Part shown: positions 32,271 through 43,440 of the stretch, in pieces
Layout: each line of letters starts with the position of its first letter
How positions within the stretch are numbered: position 1 is the first letter of the stretch
Assembly (NCBI GenBank): GCA_034769895.1
Contig: CM068373.1
Span: forward strand, 199,434,134-199,498,133
Direction: 5' to 3'
From: Magicicada septendecula
Taxonomy: Eukaryota > Arthropoda > Insecta > Hemiptera > Cicadidae
DNA length: 64,000 nucleotides
Notes under the pieces: generated by a model
Databases searched by the model: none
What the model saw: only the letters and a program-made list of their open reading frames with translations
What the model was told of the DNA's origin: nothing
Translations under genes and position numbers: made by a program

Positions 32271-34965
32271 AACGAGACCCTGTATGCCGGTCTTTACAAA
32301 AAAGATAATAGAGAAAATTTTATTTAAAAAAAAATAAATTTTATGTTTTAAGAGATGTTTATAATTAAGAAATAATGCTGTTTTAAATGTTCTGTAAAAA
32401 TTTTAAGAATCAGGAAGGTATTTATTAACTATTGAGCACTTCTGGAAGATCTGAACCAAGTCTGGAGTTAACCAGATTAACTCCGGTCAGCAATCGATTG
32501 ATGATTTTTCTTGCTGGTCCAATATCTCACTGAAAAAAAAATATTTTCTTCTTCTTGAAGTCTCTTTGCCTTAATAAATAACCTTAAAGTAGCCTGTGAA
32601 ATAATAACAGCTAAATACATTTGAAATAAATGGATTTATTAAACAATTTAATAAATAATCGATTTTTTATCGATTGAGAACATTTATCGACTCCGTCTCA
32701 AGGAATTATCGATTCGTGCATACAGTAGAAAAATTATGATAAGTATTATAAAAAGGACAGGTTCTTTGAGCGATTATATTAATAGTCAGAGAAGGGTAAC
32801 GAGAAAGTATAACATTGACAATTAAAGTCAATTCATTAATTATTATTTAACAATATTGAAATAATTCTGATATATAATGTTTAATAAATTGTTTTGTCAG
32901 ACCATATGTAGCTTCGATGACGTCACTCGATGTGGAAGGTAGATTCGTATTTTCAAGATGGCCGCTATTATATCTGGCGAAGTTACTGCGATGTCGTTGT
33001 GTCAAAAACACACAGCAAAATTACCTTCATGAATGTTTGAAATGTCCCCGCACTGGTGTAATCTGTCTATTAGGTTGTTTGGTGTGTTCTGAAGAAGTGT
33101 TCCGTGTATACTTATGTTAATTATGTTATTTAGTATGTGTTCACTTCTGTGGGTTAAGTTGCTCAAAAAGTGGTTATGAATTGTAGCGTGAATTATATCA
33201 AATATATTGTTTTACTGTTTTTCACTCGTATAATGAAGTTAGGTGTTAGTTTTCACTATTGTCGTTAACGTTTTGGTAAATTTAGTTAAAAAAGTGTATA
33301 ATTCATCTAACTCTCGATTCACTTATATGAATGGCTAACCGTAGTACCATTTTCGACTCGGTTATAAGGAACGTTTTATCACACAACTATTCAGCTTGAT
33401 ATTCAACAAAAGACTATTTTAACTTGGTCAAAATCTGGCCCAGTTAATCTTTGAAAAAGTATTGTTAACATATTTCGATTACCCATACACATGATACAAA
33501 ATTACATTATATATGGAATTTATTTATTTTATTCATCACTTTCATGAATTATGAACCTTATCATTGGTTTAATCATCTCATTCCTTTTAAATTAATATAT
33601 TATAGTCCATATCTGTTGACATTTTGTGGAAATTACCAAATTTCTTTCCTTTTTGGAAATATTGGCTCAAAATTTGATTTCCGCCTTCATACAATTTTTC
33701 TTCCATTGTAATTGTTATCAATACTATTATAATAAATTTTAATTAGTCATATTTCCCTTCCTTTCCTTAAATACATATAAATTGAACCTTTGAACTGGTT
33801 TTTTGTGTTAATCTCTGAATTTGACATTGCTCTTTAAAATTAATTAACTTATATTTTTTGAAAATTTACAATATTTTAATGTATATTTCCTTATTATCAT
33901 TTTAACTCCTAGGATAATTCCCAGTAGTGGTTAACTGATTTACCTTATCTAAATCTGGCTAGTTTACAGGATTTATAAGTGAATTATACTGGTTTATATG
34001 GTTTCTGTGAATTCACCAAATGGCCTAGATTTTAGAATTTTACATTTCTGTCTTTCTCAAATAAATTTAATCCTACCACTCCTCTGACTTTACATAGTTA
34101 TTATTACATGAAAATAAAATGGTTTATAACTTATTGTGAGGTGTAGTATTTAATTAACACTACTGTTATAAAAAAATAATTATGAACATTATTTAGCCAC
34201 CTGTACAATTGAACATATTGCTGACATGGTTTGAACATATACATTTAACTCCTTTTAAATTAACACAGCATACCTACTGAAACATTATTAATGGTATGTA
34301 TGCTGTTATTTAGCAAACATAATTCATTTTGAAACACATAATATAAATCTTATTTTCTAATAACTCTTACAAATACATTGATTTTATGGCTGTGAACAAA
34401 CAGTCTATTTAAACATTTTAAACCTATGAATACTAAATTAATGCCAGTCCTTTCTGGTCTAAACCATTATTATTTATGATCCCCTTCATCAGTAAACATG
34501 ACCACCCATACTCTAGTTATTAGCATTTTTTTACAAATGTCTTGTAAATAAAGAGTTACATTAAAATAATAAAATACTGGAAATCTTCCATTTTATTATT
34601 TTATGATGCTGTTTATTATTGGATATTAAAGTTGTTATATAGCATATCGATAAGTCATAGTATCACTAACTTTAAGTTTATTGCATTTCCAAAAAACACT
34701 TACACAAATTCACTTTCACTGGTGGTTCGGATATTTTGAGTCTCACTATCTCAGACCAGACCTTTAGTAATCATGGACTGTTAAGACTTGTTTATTTTCT
34801 TTATCACACAATAGCTTTAGTAGGTTCACTTCTTATAATACTATACAACACTTTAGGTTTCTAAATAATTACATTTTTATAGGATTTTGGTATGTTATAC
34901 TTTCTTTTTAATCGTTTTGGTGGGTTTGAGGTTGATGGTAGTTAATAATAATAATAGGTTTTACA
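32268..34965 (-). repeat. 3' LTR of Gypsy C (about 2.7 kb)
   Basis: Starts TGTAACGAGACC on the plus strand and is nearly identical to 40,760-43,440 throughout. TGTAA/TTACA termini are assumed; a taataataat expansion just before the inner end makes this copy slightly longer. Apart from small open frames it looks non-coding and AT-rich. LTRs of most insect Gypsy elements are a few hundred bp, so this is unusually long. Confidence 0.88.
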
Positions 34966-35180
34966 ACGGTGTTTCTTTCATACTATTTCTTCCTCTCCTC
35001 CTGTCTTCTTTCTTGTCTTTCTTCTTATCTTCTTTCTTGTCCTTTTTCTTATCTTCTTTCTTGTCTTCATTCTTGTCCTTCTTCTGGTCTTCATTCTTGT
35101 CCTTCTTCTAGTCTTCATTCTTCTGGTCTTCTTGTCTTCCTTCTTCATTCTTGGGTAAACCAAGGTACTTTGTGTTATCT
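34966..35180 (-). repeat. Purine/pyrimidine-asymmetric minisatellite next to the 3' LTR of Gypsy C
   Basis: On the minus strand the segment is built from GAAGACAAGAA, GAAGGACAAGAAT and similar units with variable period. It lies immediately upstream of the 3' LTR in element orientation, where a polypurine tract is needed to prime second-strand synthesis. It produces open frames on both strands (Ser/Phe/Leu-rich and Lys/Arg-rich) that are composition artefacts. Confidence 0.7.
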
Positions 35181-36794
35181 CGACTGATGTTCAGTTTGGA
35201 GCATCGAAGTTATTTACTGATACGGACCTTGCTCTTCTCTAAAGGTTTCAGGGTATTGTTTTCTTCCTGATCACAAATTTTATTCTTCCTTCTTCTTGTC
35301 TTTGGGGTATTTTGGTGTTCACCACTCTTAAACTGATTCTCTTTCTTCTTGATATGGTGTTATTTAATTTGTTTACTGCTCCTAACTTCCTGGGTAAATT
35401 ACTGATCTTATAATATGAGTTGCTTTCAATAATTTCTTTGATATTTAAACAGTGGTTTTTATATAATGTAATGAGGATTTTTATTTTATCGTGGTTCATT
35501 CCTTTGATTTCATTAAATCTCATTCAATATTATTTTAACATATGTGGTGTAATTAATTTTTATGATTTTATATGACTTAATAAGTAGTGGATTTTCTGTC
35601 GCGCTACAGAATGCCCTTCTCCAGAAGTAATTTTTTCAGACTATACTTGCTTTGTCTGAAACAATTGCTTATGATAATTATTCTAGGTTTGTTATTATTC
35701 TGGACTTCCTTCCATTTTAAAAATTTTCTTATTTATATTTGAGTTTATATCCTTCTCATTCTCACTTGATCTTCCTTGATAGTAATAATCATCTGAGTTT
35801 CATATTTATTATTTCATTTTCATATTTCTTCTTAGTATTTTCTCCTTGGGATATTTCCTCCCTATCGTTCCCTACTTTGTGAGCTGGTTCAGTTCAGAGA
35901 GGCACTGTACGCTACTTCCTCTGCTGTCCAATACTTCACACATATTTGAGTACAGAGGCAGATCATCTCTGCTCAAAAAACATATTAATACTGCTGGAAT
36001 TATCTACAGACAGATCAAAAAAATTATTCAGAATAGTACACATTTGTTACTATTTAAAAAATATCTTTGAGATACTTAACTTATTACTTATTATATTGCT
36101 CAGAGATTTTAATATTCCTATCTCAGTTGTTCTTCCGACTCGTTAACTGGATGTTTCATTCATTTGATATTATGGTAGGAAGCTCTTCTATTATTACATT
36201 TTTCAACTTTTCTTATCATATAAAGCTTTTGGTGATAAATTCTATAATTACCTTCTGGTTTTTTTATTATAATCTGCATTGTTTATAGTAGCATATCTTT
36301 ATGACATTTTTATTTTATTGCTCTGTTTTTATTATTTCCACTTGTTCTATGTTCTAGAACTTTTTTTTTTATATATAACTGTCGTTATTATAATTGACAT
36401 TTAATTCATACATCATTTTATATTAATTCGTTTAATTACACATATCTTTGATATTATTCTCACATTATTCCTGTCATGGTTATTATCCTTTCGAATGAAT
36501 GTTTTTTATTAATTCTATAATGAGGTCATAATTTCTCGTCATACCACTTCAAAGTTTTATTATCTCATAATTCCACATAAGTTTTTGTATTTTATTATAT
36601 TCAATCACTCAAATCGTATCAACTCAAATCGTATCAAAAAAAAAAAATTTTTTTTAATTTCCTTTGGCATCATTTTATGGAAAGGTTTTTACTCTTTATA
36701 TTGAAATTAGACATGATCATACTTTCCAGAATTATTTGTTTTAATTCTAAAGTCTGTTTCCTTTATTCATCCCATTATGATCCTTTATAAACAT
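35181..36794. other. AT-rich 3' untranslated region of Gypsy C
   Basis: No coding motif was seen. There is a 15-bp direct duplication of CTCAAATCGTATCAA near 36,608-36,637 followed by A and T runs. It is presumably the proximal part of the long 3' non-coding region of the element. Confidence 0.55.
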
Positions 36795-37690
36795 GGTAAA
36801 TGTATTTGATGCTTACCATAAATATTGTATTAAATCTCTTCTGTTTATCTCACCAAAGTGTTTTATTAATAATTGGTTGGTAAGTTGTACCTACTCTTGG
36901 TTTGGAAACTTGACTTATACACAATTCAAAATTCACTCTTCTTATATTTCCATAAAGTTTTCAAATAATTGTATGTAATATGGGCTTACTTTTCTTTTTA
37001 GAATTTATATTATTTCAATCTAAATTCTGTTTTATATTTATCTCTTCAAAATGTTTTTTCTCAAATTCTTGGTTAGTAAGGTGAACTTACAATCTTTTTA
37101 AATTTAGATGGTTTCTCATTCTAAATTCTTTTTTATATTCTTGCCATAAAGTTTTCTTCAAATAGTTGTTATGTAAGGTATTACATTGTTTTTGGAATTT
37201 AGACGATTTTTATTTCTAAATTGTCTCCTTCTTTATTATTATACTATTGCCACATAGTTTTTTCATAAATAACTGGTATGTAAGGTGATCTTACAATTGC
37301 TTTGGAATTTGGATTATTTATTTCTAAATTCTCTTGGTATTATTGTCAAAATGTTTCTCTTCAAATAATTGTATGTAAGATGTGCTTACTTTCCTTTTTA
37401 GAATTTATATGATTTCAATCTAAATTCTGTTTTATATTTATCTCTTCAAAATGTTTTCTCTCAAATTCTTGGTTAGTAAGGTGAACTTACAATCTTTTTA
37501 AATGTAGATGATTTATTTCTAAATTCTCTCCTTCTTTATTATTATATTATTGCCACATAGGTTTTTCATAAATAACTGGTATGTAAGGTGATCTTACAAT
37601 TGCTTTGGAATTTGGATTATTTTTATAAAATTTCTTCTCCTTCTTTAGGTTTCTTCAAATAATTAGTTAGTAAGCTGGACTTACTTATTT
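36795..37690 (-). repeat. Tandem array of about 100-bp units with palindromic cores, in the 3' region of Gypsy C
   Basis: At least nine units, each with a small inverted repeat of the type GTAAGGTGAACTTAC and an adjoining TTTTTGGAATTTAGAT-like segment. Cores start near 36,880, 36,975, 37,076, 37,173, 37,280, 37,375, 37,476, 37,583 and 37,670, that is, about every 87-107 bp. A more diverged one (GTAAATG...GCTTAC) lies near 36,796. Units at 36,975 and 37,076 recur exactly 400 bp later, so a higher-order duplication is superimposed. The array lies between the integrase stop and the 3' LTR. Confidence 0.85.
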
Positions 37691-37696
37691 TTGAAT

Positions 37697-38330
37697 TTAT
37701 TCATTAAATTTCTTCATGGATGCCTGGTTAAAGACACCCTTCACTTTATTTGAATTCATCTCCTTTATTTCGTACATGTTGTTGTTATTGTTCTTAGAGA
37801 CAATATAGGGACCAGTGTACAGAAGCAATAATTTTTTTGTTATCCCCTCTAAGGAACTGGGTAATTCCTTATTCTTCAACAACACCGTCTCTCCAACGGT
37901 ATAATTAATAACCTTACCCATGCTTTTATCGTACTTATTCCGCCGTTTCTCCTGATCTTCGGCCACCTTATTATGAAATTGAACTCTATTATATATATAT
38001 TTATGCTCTCTGGGGAACTCCAATATATCCTCGATCTCCCTAGGGGGTTGTCTTTCGTACATTGCAGAGTAAGGGGTTATTCCTATGGCTGGATGGTATG
38101 CCAGGTTGAGGAATTCTTCAGTGGCCTCCAAGTATTCTTGCCAGCTCCTCTGCTGATCGTGGCAATACGTTCTTAATAGGCGCCCCACCTCTCGCAAGAC
38201 TCTTTCGGCCGGGTTACTGCTCGGGTGGTATACTGATGTCTTGTATGTATGAACCCCCATTGACAGCAGTGTATCCCGCCATTTCCTCCCCTTGAATTGT
38301 GTTCCGTGGTCGGTTATGATCGATTGTTAT
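37697..38330 (-). pseudogene. pol: Integrase C-terminal part of Gypsy C
   Basis: The visible part begins with TDHGTQFKGRKW, the block with the second catalytic aspartate of the DDE integrase. It continues TSVYHPSSNPAERVLREVGR with the catalytic glutamate, then PYSAMYERQPP, and ends in a GPY/F-type module (LLYTGPYIVSKNNNN) followed by a basic tail. About 190 residues remain of a polyprotein that normally also holds protease, RT, RNase H and the first half of integrase. Those are absent, and Gag sequence starts about 80 bp upstream. Integrase inserts element cDNA into the chromosome. Confidence 0.87.
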
Positions 38331-38402
38331 TATACATATGTTTACACTCATTATTATGATTATACCCAGTATTTAGGAGCAGTAACGGGTTCTGGCGATT
38401 TA

Positions 38403-40688
38403 TTACTGCCTGTGCCCGTTTAAAGGCTCGGCATCATTGTTCCTTTGAGCCATACTAGTTGATGCCTCATTTGGGATGCTTAGAGTGGTTCCCTGTCGAT
38501 CTGTCCTATGGTCTTCCGGTCGTTCGTGGTTAGACCTCCGTTCAGCATCGTCTAAACTATTACTCCTTCTTGCCGGATAGTACCTTGGTTGGTCCCGTTC
38601 TAGGCTCCTCCGCCTTTCTTCGTATCCGCGGTAGCTGTTTCTTCGACTGTTGTTGTATCTTCGCTGTCGTCCATCTGTGGCTCGTATGAAATTCACTCGA
38701 GGGCGAGGAAACCTATTATTAACGGGATTACCATTATTTGGACCCGCACGATTATTATTATTATGGTAACGATCATTACCATAATTGGGGCTTCTCTGAC
38801 TATTTGTGTTATTAGGGTAGGGATTGTGGTTACTCTGATAACCATTAGAGGGTCGACTCGGGTTTGGATGGTTTGGACCCGTATTATTATTATTATTATT
38901 GTAGCTAGAATTGTTAACATTATTATTATTATTATTAAAACTGTTATTCTACGGGTATGCCCGGCCTCCTTGGTACCCAGTGTTTATGTTGTTCGTACCC
39001 TGGTTGTTGTTCTGATACGTCCTTGGTTCAGGCCCATCACTTCTTCTACGACTCTGTCGGTAGTAGTCTTCATTTTCATAGTTTTCGAGGAGTTCGGTCA
39101 TTGCCTGGATGGTTTTTATTTGGCTGTCCCTCCTCGCACGAATTACTTCTTCATCATAGTGGTATGACAACTTATTTATTAGGCACTCCTCAGGTATGGC
39201 CGGTTCTAAGTGCTTGGCCATACATACCTTGCCGAGGAAATAAGCTGTCATCGAACTACCGACTTGTGGTTTGTAGTGGCCGTGGCATATATTGTCTCTT
39301 ATCAAATTTTGAGTTGTCTCCGACCAATACTTGGCCTTGAAAAGGCTCTTAAATTGCTGATAATTGTCGATGTCGCTCCGGTTGGCCATCCACCAATGGT
39401 CATTCACCTCCCGAAACGACTCGTCAAGGATTTCCCTGTTCTGGACCCATCGGTTCCCTCTGTGTTTTTCTAGGTATTCCTCTATGCGTGCCAAGAACTC
39501 CATAGGCTTCCGTTTATATTGCCGGAAATTGAGCCATTCTCTGTTTTCTGACATGGGGAAATTATGATATCCAGATGGTCTGTTCCTTATCAATTCTATC
39601 TCCTCCTGGCTCTGACGCACCTGTCCCGTGATGTTCGTCATAGCGGCTTCCACGCCGTCGCATCTTTCGGTTACCTGTGTCCGCACTTTATTCACTTCTT
39701 CCAAGGCAAATTTCTTGTTTTCTTCCAGTTTCGTTTCCTGTTGTTCTGTGACATGTGTAATCTCTTTATATATTACTTCCCGGACTTCCATGACTTCGTT
39801 TTCTGTCTGACGACATCTTTCATCCACTTCCCTGATCTGCTGGTTAACAACCACGACTTCCTGTTCTAACTTCTTTACTATGGATTTCTTCGTCTCTGTT
39901 ATCTTTTTATTTATCTCCTCCTTGGCTAACTCAATCCTCTCGTCTAACTTATTCATGTTCTCTAGGTTAACTTCCCTTAATTCTTCTCTCAGCAGTTGAT
40001 TGTCCTCTCTCAATTCTTCCCTCAATTGTTGGTTGTCATTTTCTATTTTCCTACTGGTTTCTTCCATTTTCTCCTCTAAATTCTTATTATTTTCTTCCAT
40101 TTTCCTTTCCATCTTCTTACTCAAGGATTGGTTGTCTTTTTTCAGGTCTTCCATTTTCTTATTCATAGATTGGTTATTTTCCTCCATTTTCTCTTCTAAA
40201 TTCTTACTCAAATTCTTACTGGTTTCCTCAATCCTTTTATTAGTATTTTCTATCTTACGGCCCAATTCTTCCTTTGTGGATCGGTTGTCTTCCTTCAAAT
40301 CTTCTTTCAATTCCTGATTCATTTACTTACTACTTTCTTCCATGTCCTTGTTAGTGGAATCCATTTTCTTCTCCATTCCTTCCATCTTCTTATTCAAGTT
40401 CTTACTGGTTTCTTCATTGTCCTTACTCATTTTTAGGAACATTTCCATTAATTTGTCCATCTTACTATTTTCTGTGATCTTACTTTTTTCTAGTTCCTTG
40501 TCTTGGACATGGACTTCCCCTGTTTGAGTGGGCACTTCTGGTTGTTCCTCTGGTGGTGCTGGTTGTTTCGGTTCCACCGGGTTTAGCACCACTTCCGGAT
40601 CCTCCACGGGTGTTGCCTCCTTATCACCCATGTCAACTTCTTTTTCGGCCTCTGCCGCCCTCTTTTTCGAAGTAGCTCGTCTTTGCAT
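38403..40688 (-). pseudogene. gag: Gag region of Gypsy C (coiled coil, capsid, Asn/Arg-rich tail)
   Basis: From a methionine at 40,688 come about 120 residues with a basic start (MQRRATSKKRAAEAEKE) and a proline/glutamate stretch. Then follow more than 200 residues of almost unbroken heptad-like charged sequence (NLEEKMEE, QQLREELREDNQLLREEL), a long coiled coil (about 39,560-40,320). A capsid-like part follows with REWLNFRQYKRKPMEFLARI, NYQQFKSLFKAKYWSE and TAYFLGKVC. The tail is rich in Asn runs encoded by AAT repeats (about 38,700-38,940) and then Arg/Ser/Tyr. No CCHC zinc knuckle is seen; the Arg-rich tail may bind RNA instead. The region is largely open, with few breaks. Confidence 0.8.
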
Positions 40689-40736
40689 TTTTCTTCTGTT
40701 TTTATTAATTAATCGCTGCCAGGCTTAGATAATTAA

Positions 40737-40756
40737 GCCCTCTAAGTTGGACGCCA
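40737..40756 (-). promoter_or_regulatory. Probable primer-binding site of Gypsy C
   Basis: Three bases inside the 5' LTR the minus strand reads TGGCGTCCAACTTAGAGGGC. TGGCGYCCAAC is close to the TGGCGCCCAAC site used with lysine tRNA by some retroelements. The tRNA assignment is inference; the location right after the LTR is as expected. Confidence 0.55.
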
Positions 40757-40759
40757 CTT

Positions 40760-43440
40760 TGTAATAAGACCCTGTATGCCGGTCTTTACAAAAAAGATAA
40801 TAGAAAAAATTTTATTTAAAAAAAATAAATTTTATGTTTTAATAGATGTTTGTAATTAAGAAATAATGCTGTTATAAATGTTCTGTAAAAATTTTAAGAA
40901 TCAGGAAGGTATTTATTAACTATTGAGCACTTCTGGAAGATCTGAACCAAGTCTGGAGTTAACCAGATTAACTCCGGTCAGCAATCGATTGATGATTTTT
41001 CTTGCTGGTCCAATATCTCACTGAAAAAAAAATATTTTCTTTTTCTTGAAGTCTCTTTGCCTTAATAAATAACCTTAAATTAGCCTGTGAAATAATAACA
41101 GATAAATACAATTGAAATAAATGGATTTATTAAACAATTTAATAAATAATCGATTTTTTATCGATTGAGAACATTTATCAACTCCGTCTCAGGGAATTAT
41201 CGATTCGTGCATACAGTAGAAAAATTATGATAAGTATTATAAAAAGGACAGGTTCTTTGAGCGATTATATTATTAGTCAGAGAAGGGTAACAAGAAAGTA
41301 TAACATTAACAATTAAAGTCAATTCATTAATTATTATTTAAAAATATTGAAATAATTCTGATATATAATGTTTAATAAATTGTCTTGTCAGACCATATGT
41401 AGCTTCGATGACGTCACTCGATGTGGAAGGTAGATTCGTATTTTCAAGATGGCCGCTATTATATCTGGCGAAGTTACTGGGATGTCGTTGTGTCAAAAAC
41501 TCACAGCAAAATTACCTTCATGAATGTTTGAAATGTCCCCGCACTGGTGTAATCTGTCTATTAGGTTGTTTGGTGTGTTCTGAAGAAGTGTTCCGTGTAT
41601 ACTTGTGTTAATTATGTTATTTAGTATGTGTTCACTTCTGTGGGTTAAGTTGCTCAAAAAGTGGTTATGAATTGTAGCGTGAATTATATCAAATATATTG
41701 TTTTACTGTTTTTCACTCGTATAATGAAGTTAGGTGTTAGTTTTCACTATTGTCGTTAACGTTTTGGTAAATTTAGTTAAAAAAGTGTATAATTCATCTA
41801 ACTCTCGATTCACTTATATGAATGGCTAACCGTAGTACCATTTTCGACTCGGTTATAAGGAACGTTTTATCACACAACTATTCAGCTTGATATTCAACAA
41901 AAGACTATTTTAACTTGGTCAAAATCTGGCCCAGTTAATCTTTGAAAAAGTATTGTTAACATATTTCGATTACCCATACACATGATACAAAATTACATTA
42001 TATATGGAATTTATTTATTTTATTCATCACTTTCATGAATTATGAACCTTATCATTGGTTTAATCATCTCATTCCTTTTAAATTAATATATTATAGTCCA
42101 TATCTGTTGACATTTTGTGGAAATTACCAAATTTCTTTCCTTTTTGGAAATATTGGCTCAAAATTTGATTTCCGCCTTCATACAATTTTTCTTCCATTGT
42201 AATTGTTATCAATACTATTATAATAAATTTTAATTAGTCATATTTCCCTTCCTTTCCTTAAATACATATAAATTGAACCTTTGAACTGGTTTTTTGTGTT
42301 AATCTCTGAATTTGACATTGCTCTTTAAAATTAATTAACTTATATTTTTTGAAAATTTACAATATTTTAATGTATATTTCCTTATTATCATTTTAATTCC
42401 TAGGATAATTCCCAGTAGTGGTTAACTGATTTACCTTATCTAAATCTGGCTAGTTTACAGGATTTATAAGTGAATTATACTGGTTTGTATGGTTTCTGTG
42501 AATTCACCAAATGGCCTAGATTTTAGAATTTTACATTTCTGTCTTTCTCAAATAAATTTAATCCTACCACTCCTCTGACTTTACATAGTTATTATTACAT
42601 GAAAATAAAATGGTTTATAACTTATTGTGAGGTGTAGTATTTAATTAACACTACTGTTATAAAAAAATAATTATGAACATTATTTAGCCACCTGTACAAT
42701 TGAACATATTGCTGACATGGTTTGAACATATACATTTAACTCCTTTTGAATTAACACAGCATACCTACTGAAACATTATTAATGGTATGTATGCTATTAT
42801 TTAGCAAACATAATTCATTTTGAAACACATAATATAAATCTTATTTTCTAATAACTCTTACAAATACATTGATTTTATGGCTGTGAACAAACAGTCTATT
42901 TAAACATTTTAAACCTATGAATACTAAATTAATGCCAGTCCTTTCTAATCTAAACCATTATTATTTATGATCCCCTTCATCAGTAAACATGACCACCCAT
43001 ACTCTAGTTATTAGCATTTTTTTACAAATGTATTGTAAATAAAGAGTTACATTAAAATAATAAAATACTGGAAATCTTCCATTTTATTATTTTATGATGC
43101 TGTTTATTATTGGATATTAAAGTTGTTATATAGCATATCGATAAGTCATAGTATCACTAACTTTAAGTTTATTGCATTTCCAAAAAACACTTACACAAAT
43201 TCACTTTCACTGGTGGTTCGGATATTTTGAGTCTCACTATCTCAGACCAGACCTTTAGTAATCATGGACTGTTAAGACTTGTTTATTTTCTTTATCACAC
43301 AATAGCTTTAGTAGGTTCACTTCTTATAATACTATACAACACTTTAGGTTTCTAAATAATTACATTTTTATAGGATTTTGGTATGTTATACTTTCTTTTT
43401 AATCGTTTTGGTGGGTTTGGGGTTGATGGTAGAAATTACA
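40760..43440 (-). repeat. 5' LTR of Gypsy C (about 2.7 kb)
   Basis: Direct repeat of the LTR at 32,268, starting TGTAATAAGACC and ending AAATTACA. It lies upstream of Gag in the element's orientation and would contain the promoter. I could not point to a convincing TATA box among the many AT runs. Confidence 0.88.

Larger units (their letters stand above)
32268..43440 (-). mobile_element. Ty3/Gypsy element with giant LTRs, lacking RT (Gypsy C)
   Basis: An 11.2-kb minus-strand element. Two direct repeats of about 2.7 kb (32,268-34,965 and 40,760-43,440) enclose 5.8 kb. Internal order from the right: primer-binding-site-like motif, long coiled-coil Gag, then directly the last part of an integrase, then about 2.7 kb of non-coding 3' region with tandem repeats. 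No protease, reverse transcriptase or RNase H is present between Gag and integrase, so this copy could not move by itself. Counting by eye I find about 26 substitutions between the LTRs (about 1%), which makes it by far the youngest LTR insertion here. The reading frames are broken in few places. LTR borders are uncertain by about 20 bp on the inner left side. Confidence 0.9.

Noticed and set aside
32917-33120. 67-codon open frame, repeated at 41,408-41,611
   Set aside because: It lies in the two LTRs of Gypsy C, antisense to the element. The two copies are similar only because the LTRs are young; there is no known domain.
34887-35187. Phe/Ser/Leu- and Lys/Arg-rich open frames
   Set aside because: They are composition artefacts of the CTT-rich minisatellite in Gypsy C.
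38763-39340. Long open frames antisense to Gypsy C Gag
   Set aside because: They are shadows caused by the Asn-run (AAT) repeats and the low stop density opposite Gag.
39564-40728. Ser/Phe/Leu-rich open frames opposite the Gag coiled coil
   Set aside because: The opposite strand of Glu/Lys-rich coding sequence gives these automatically; there are no motifs.
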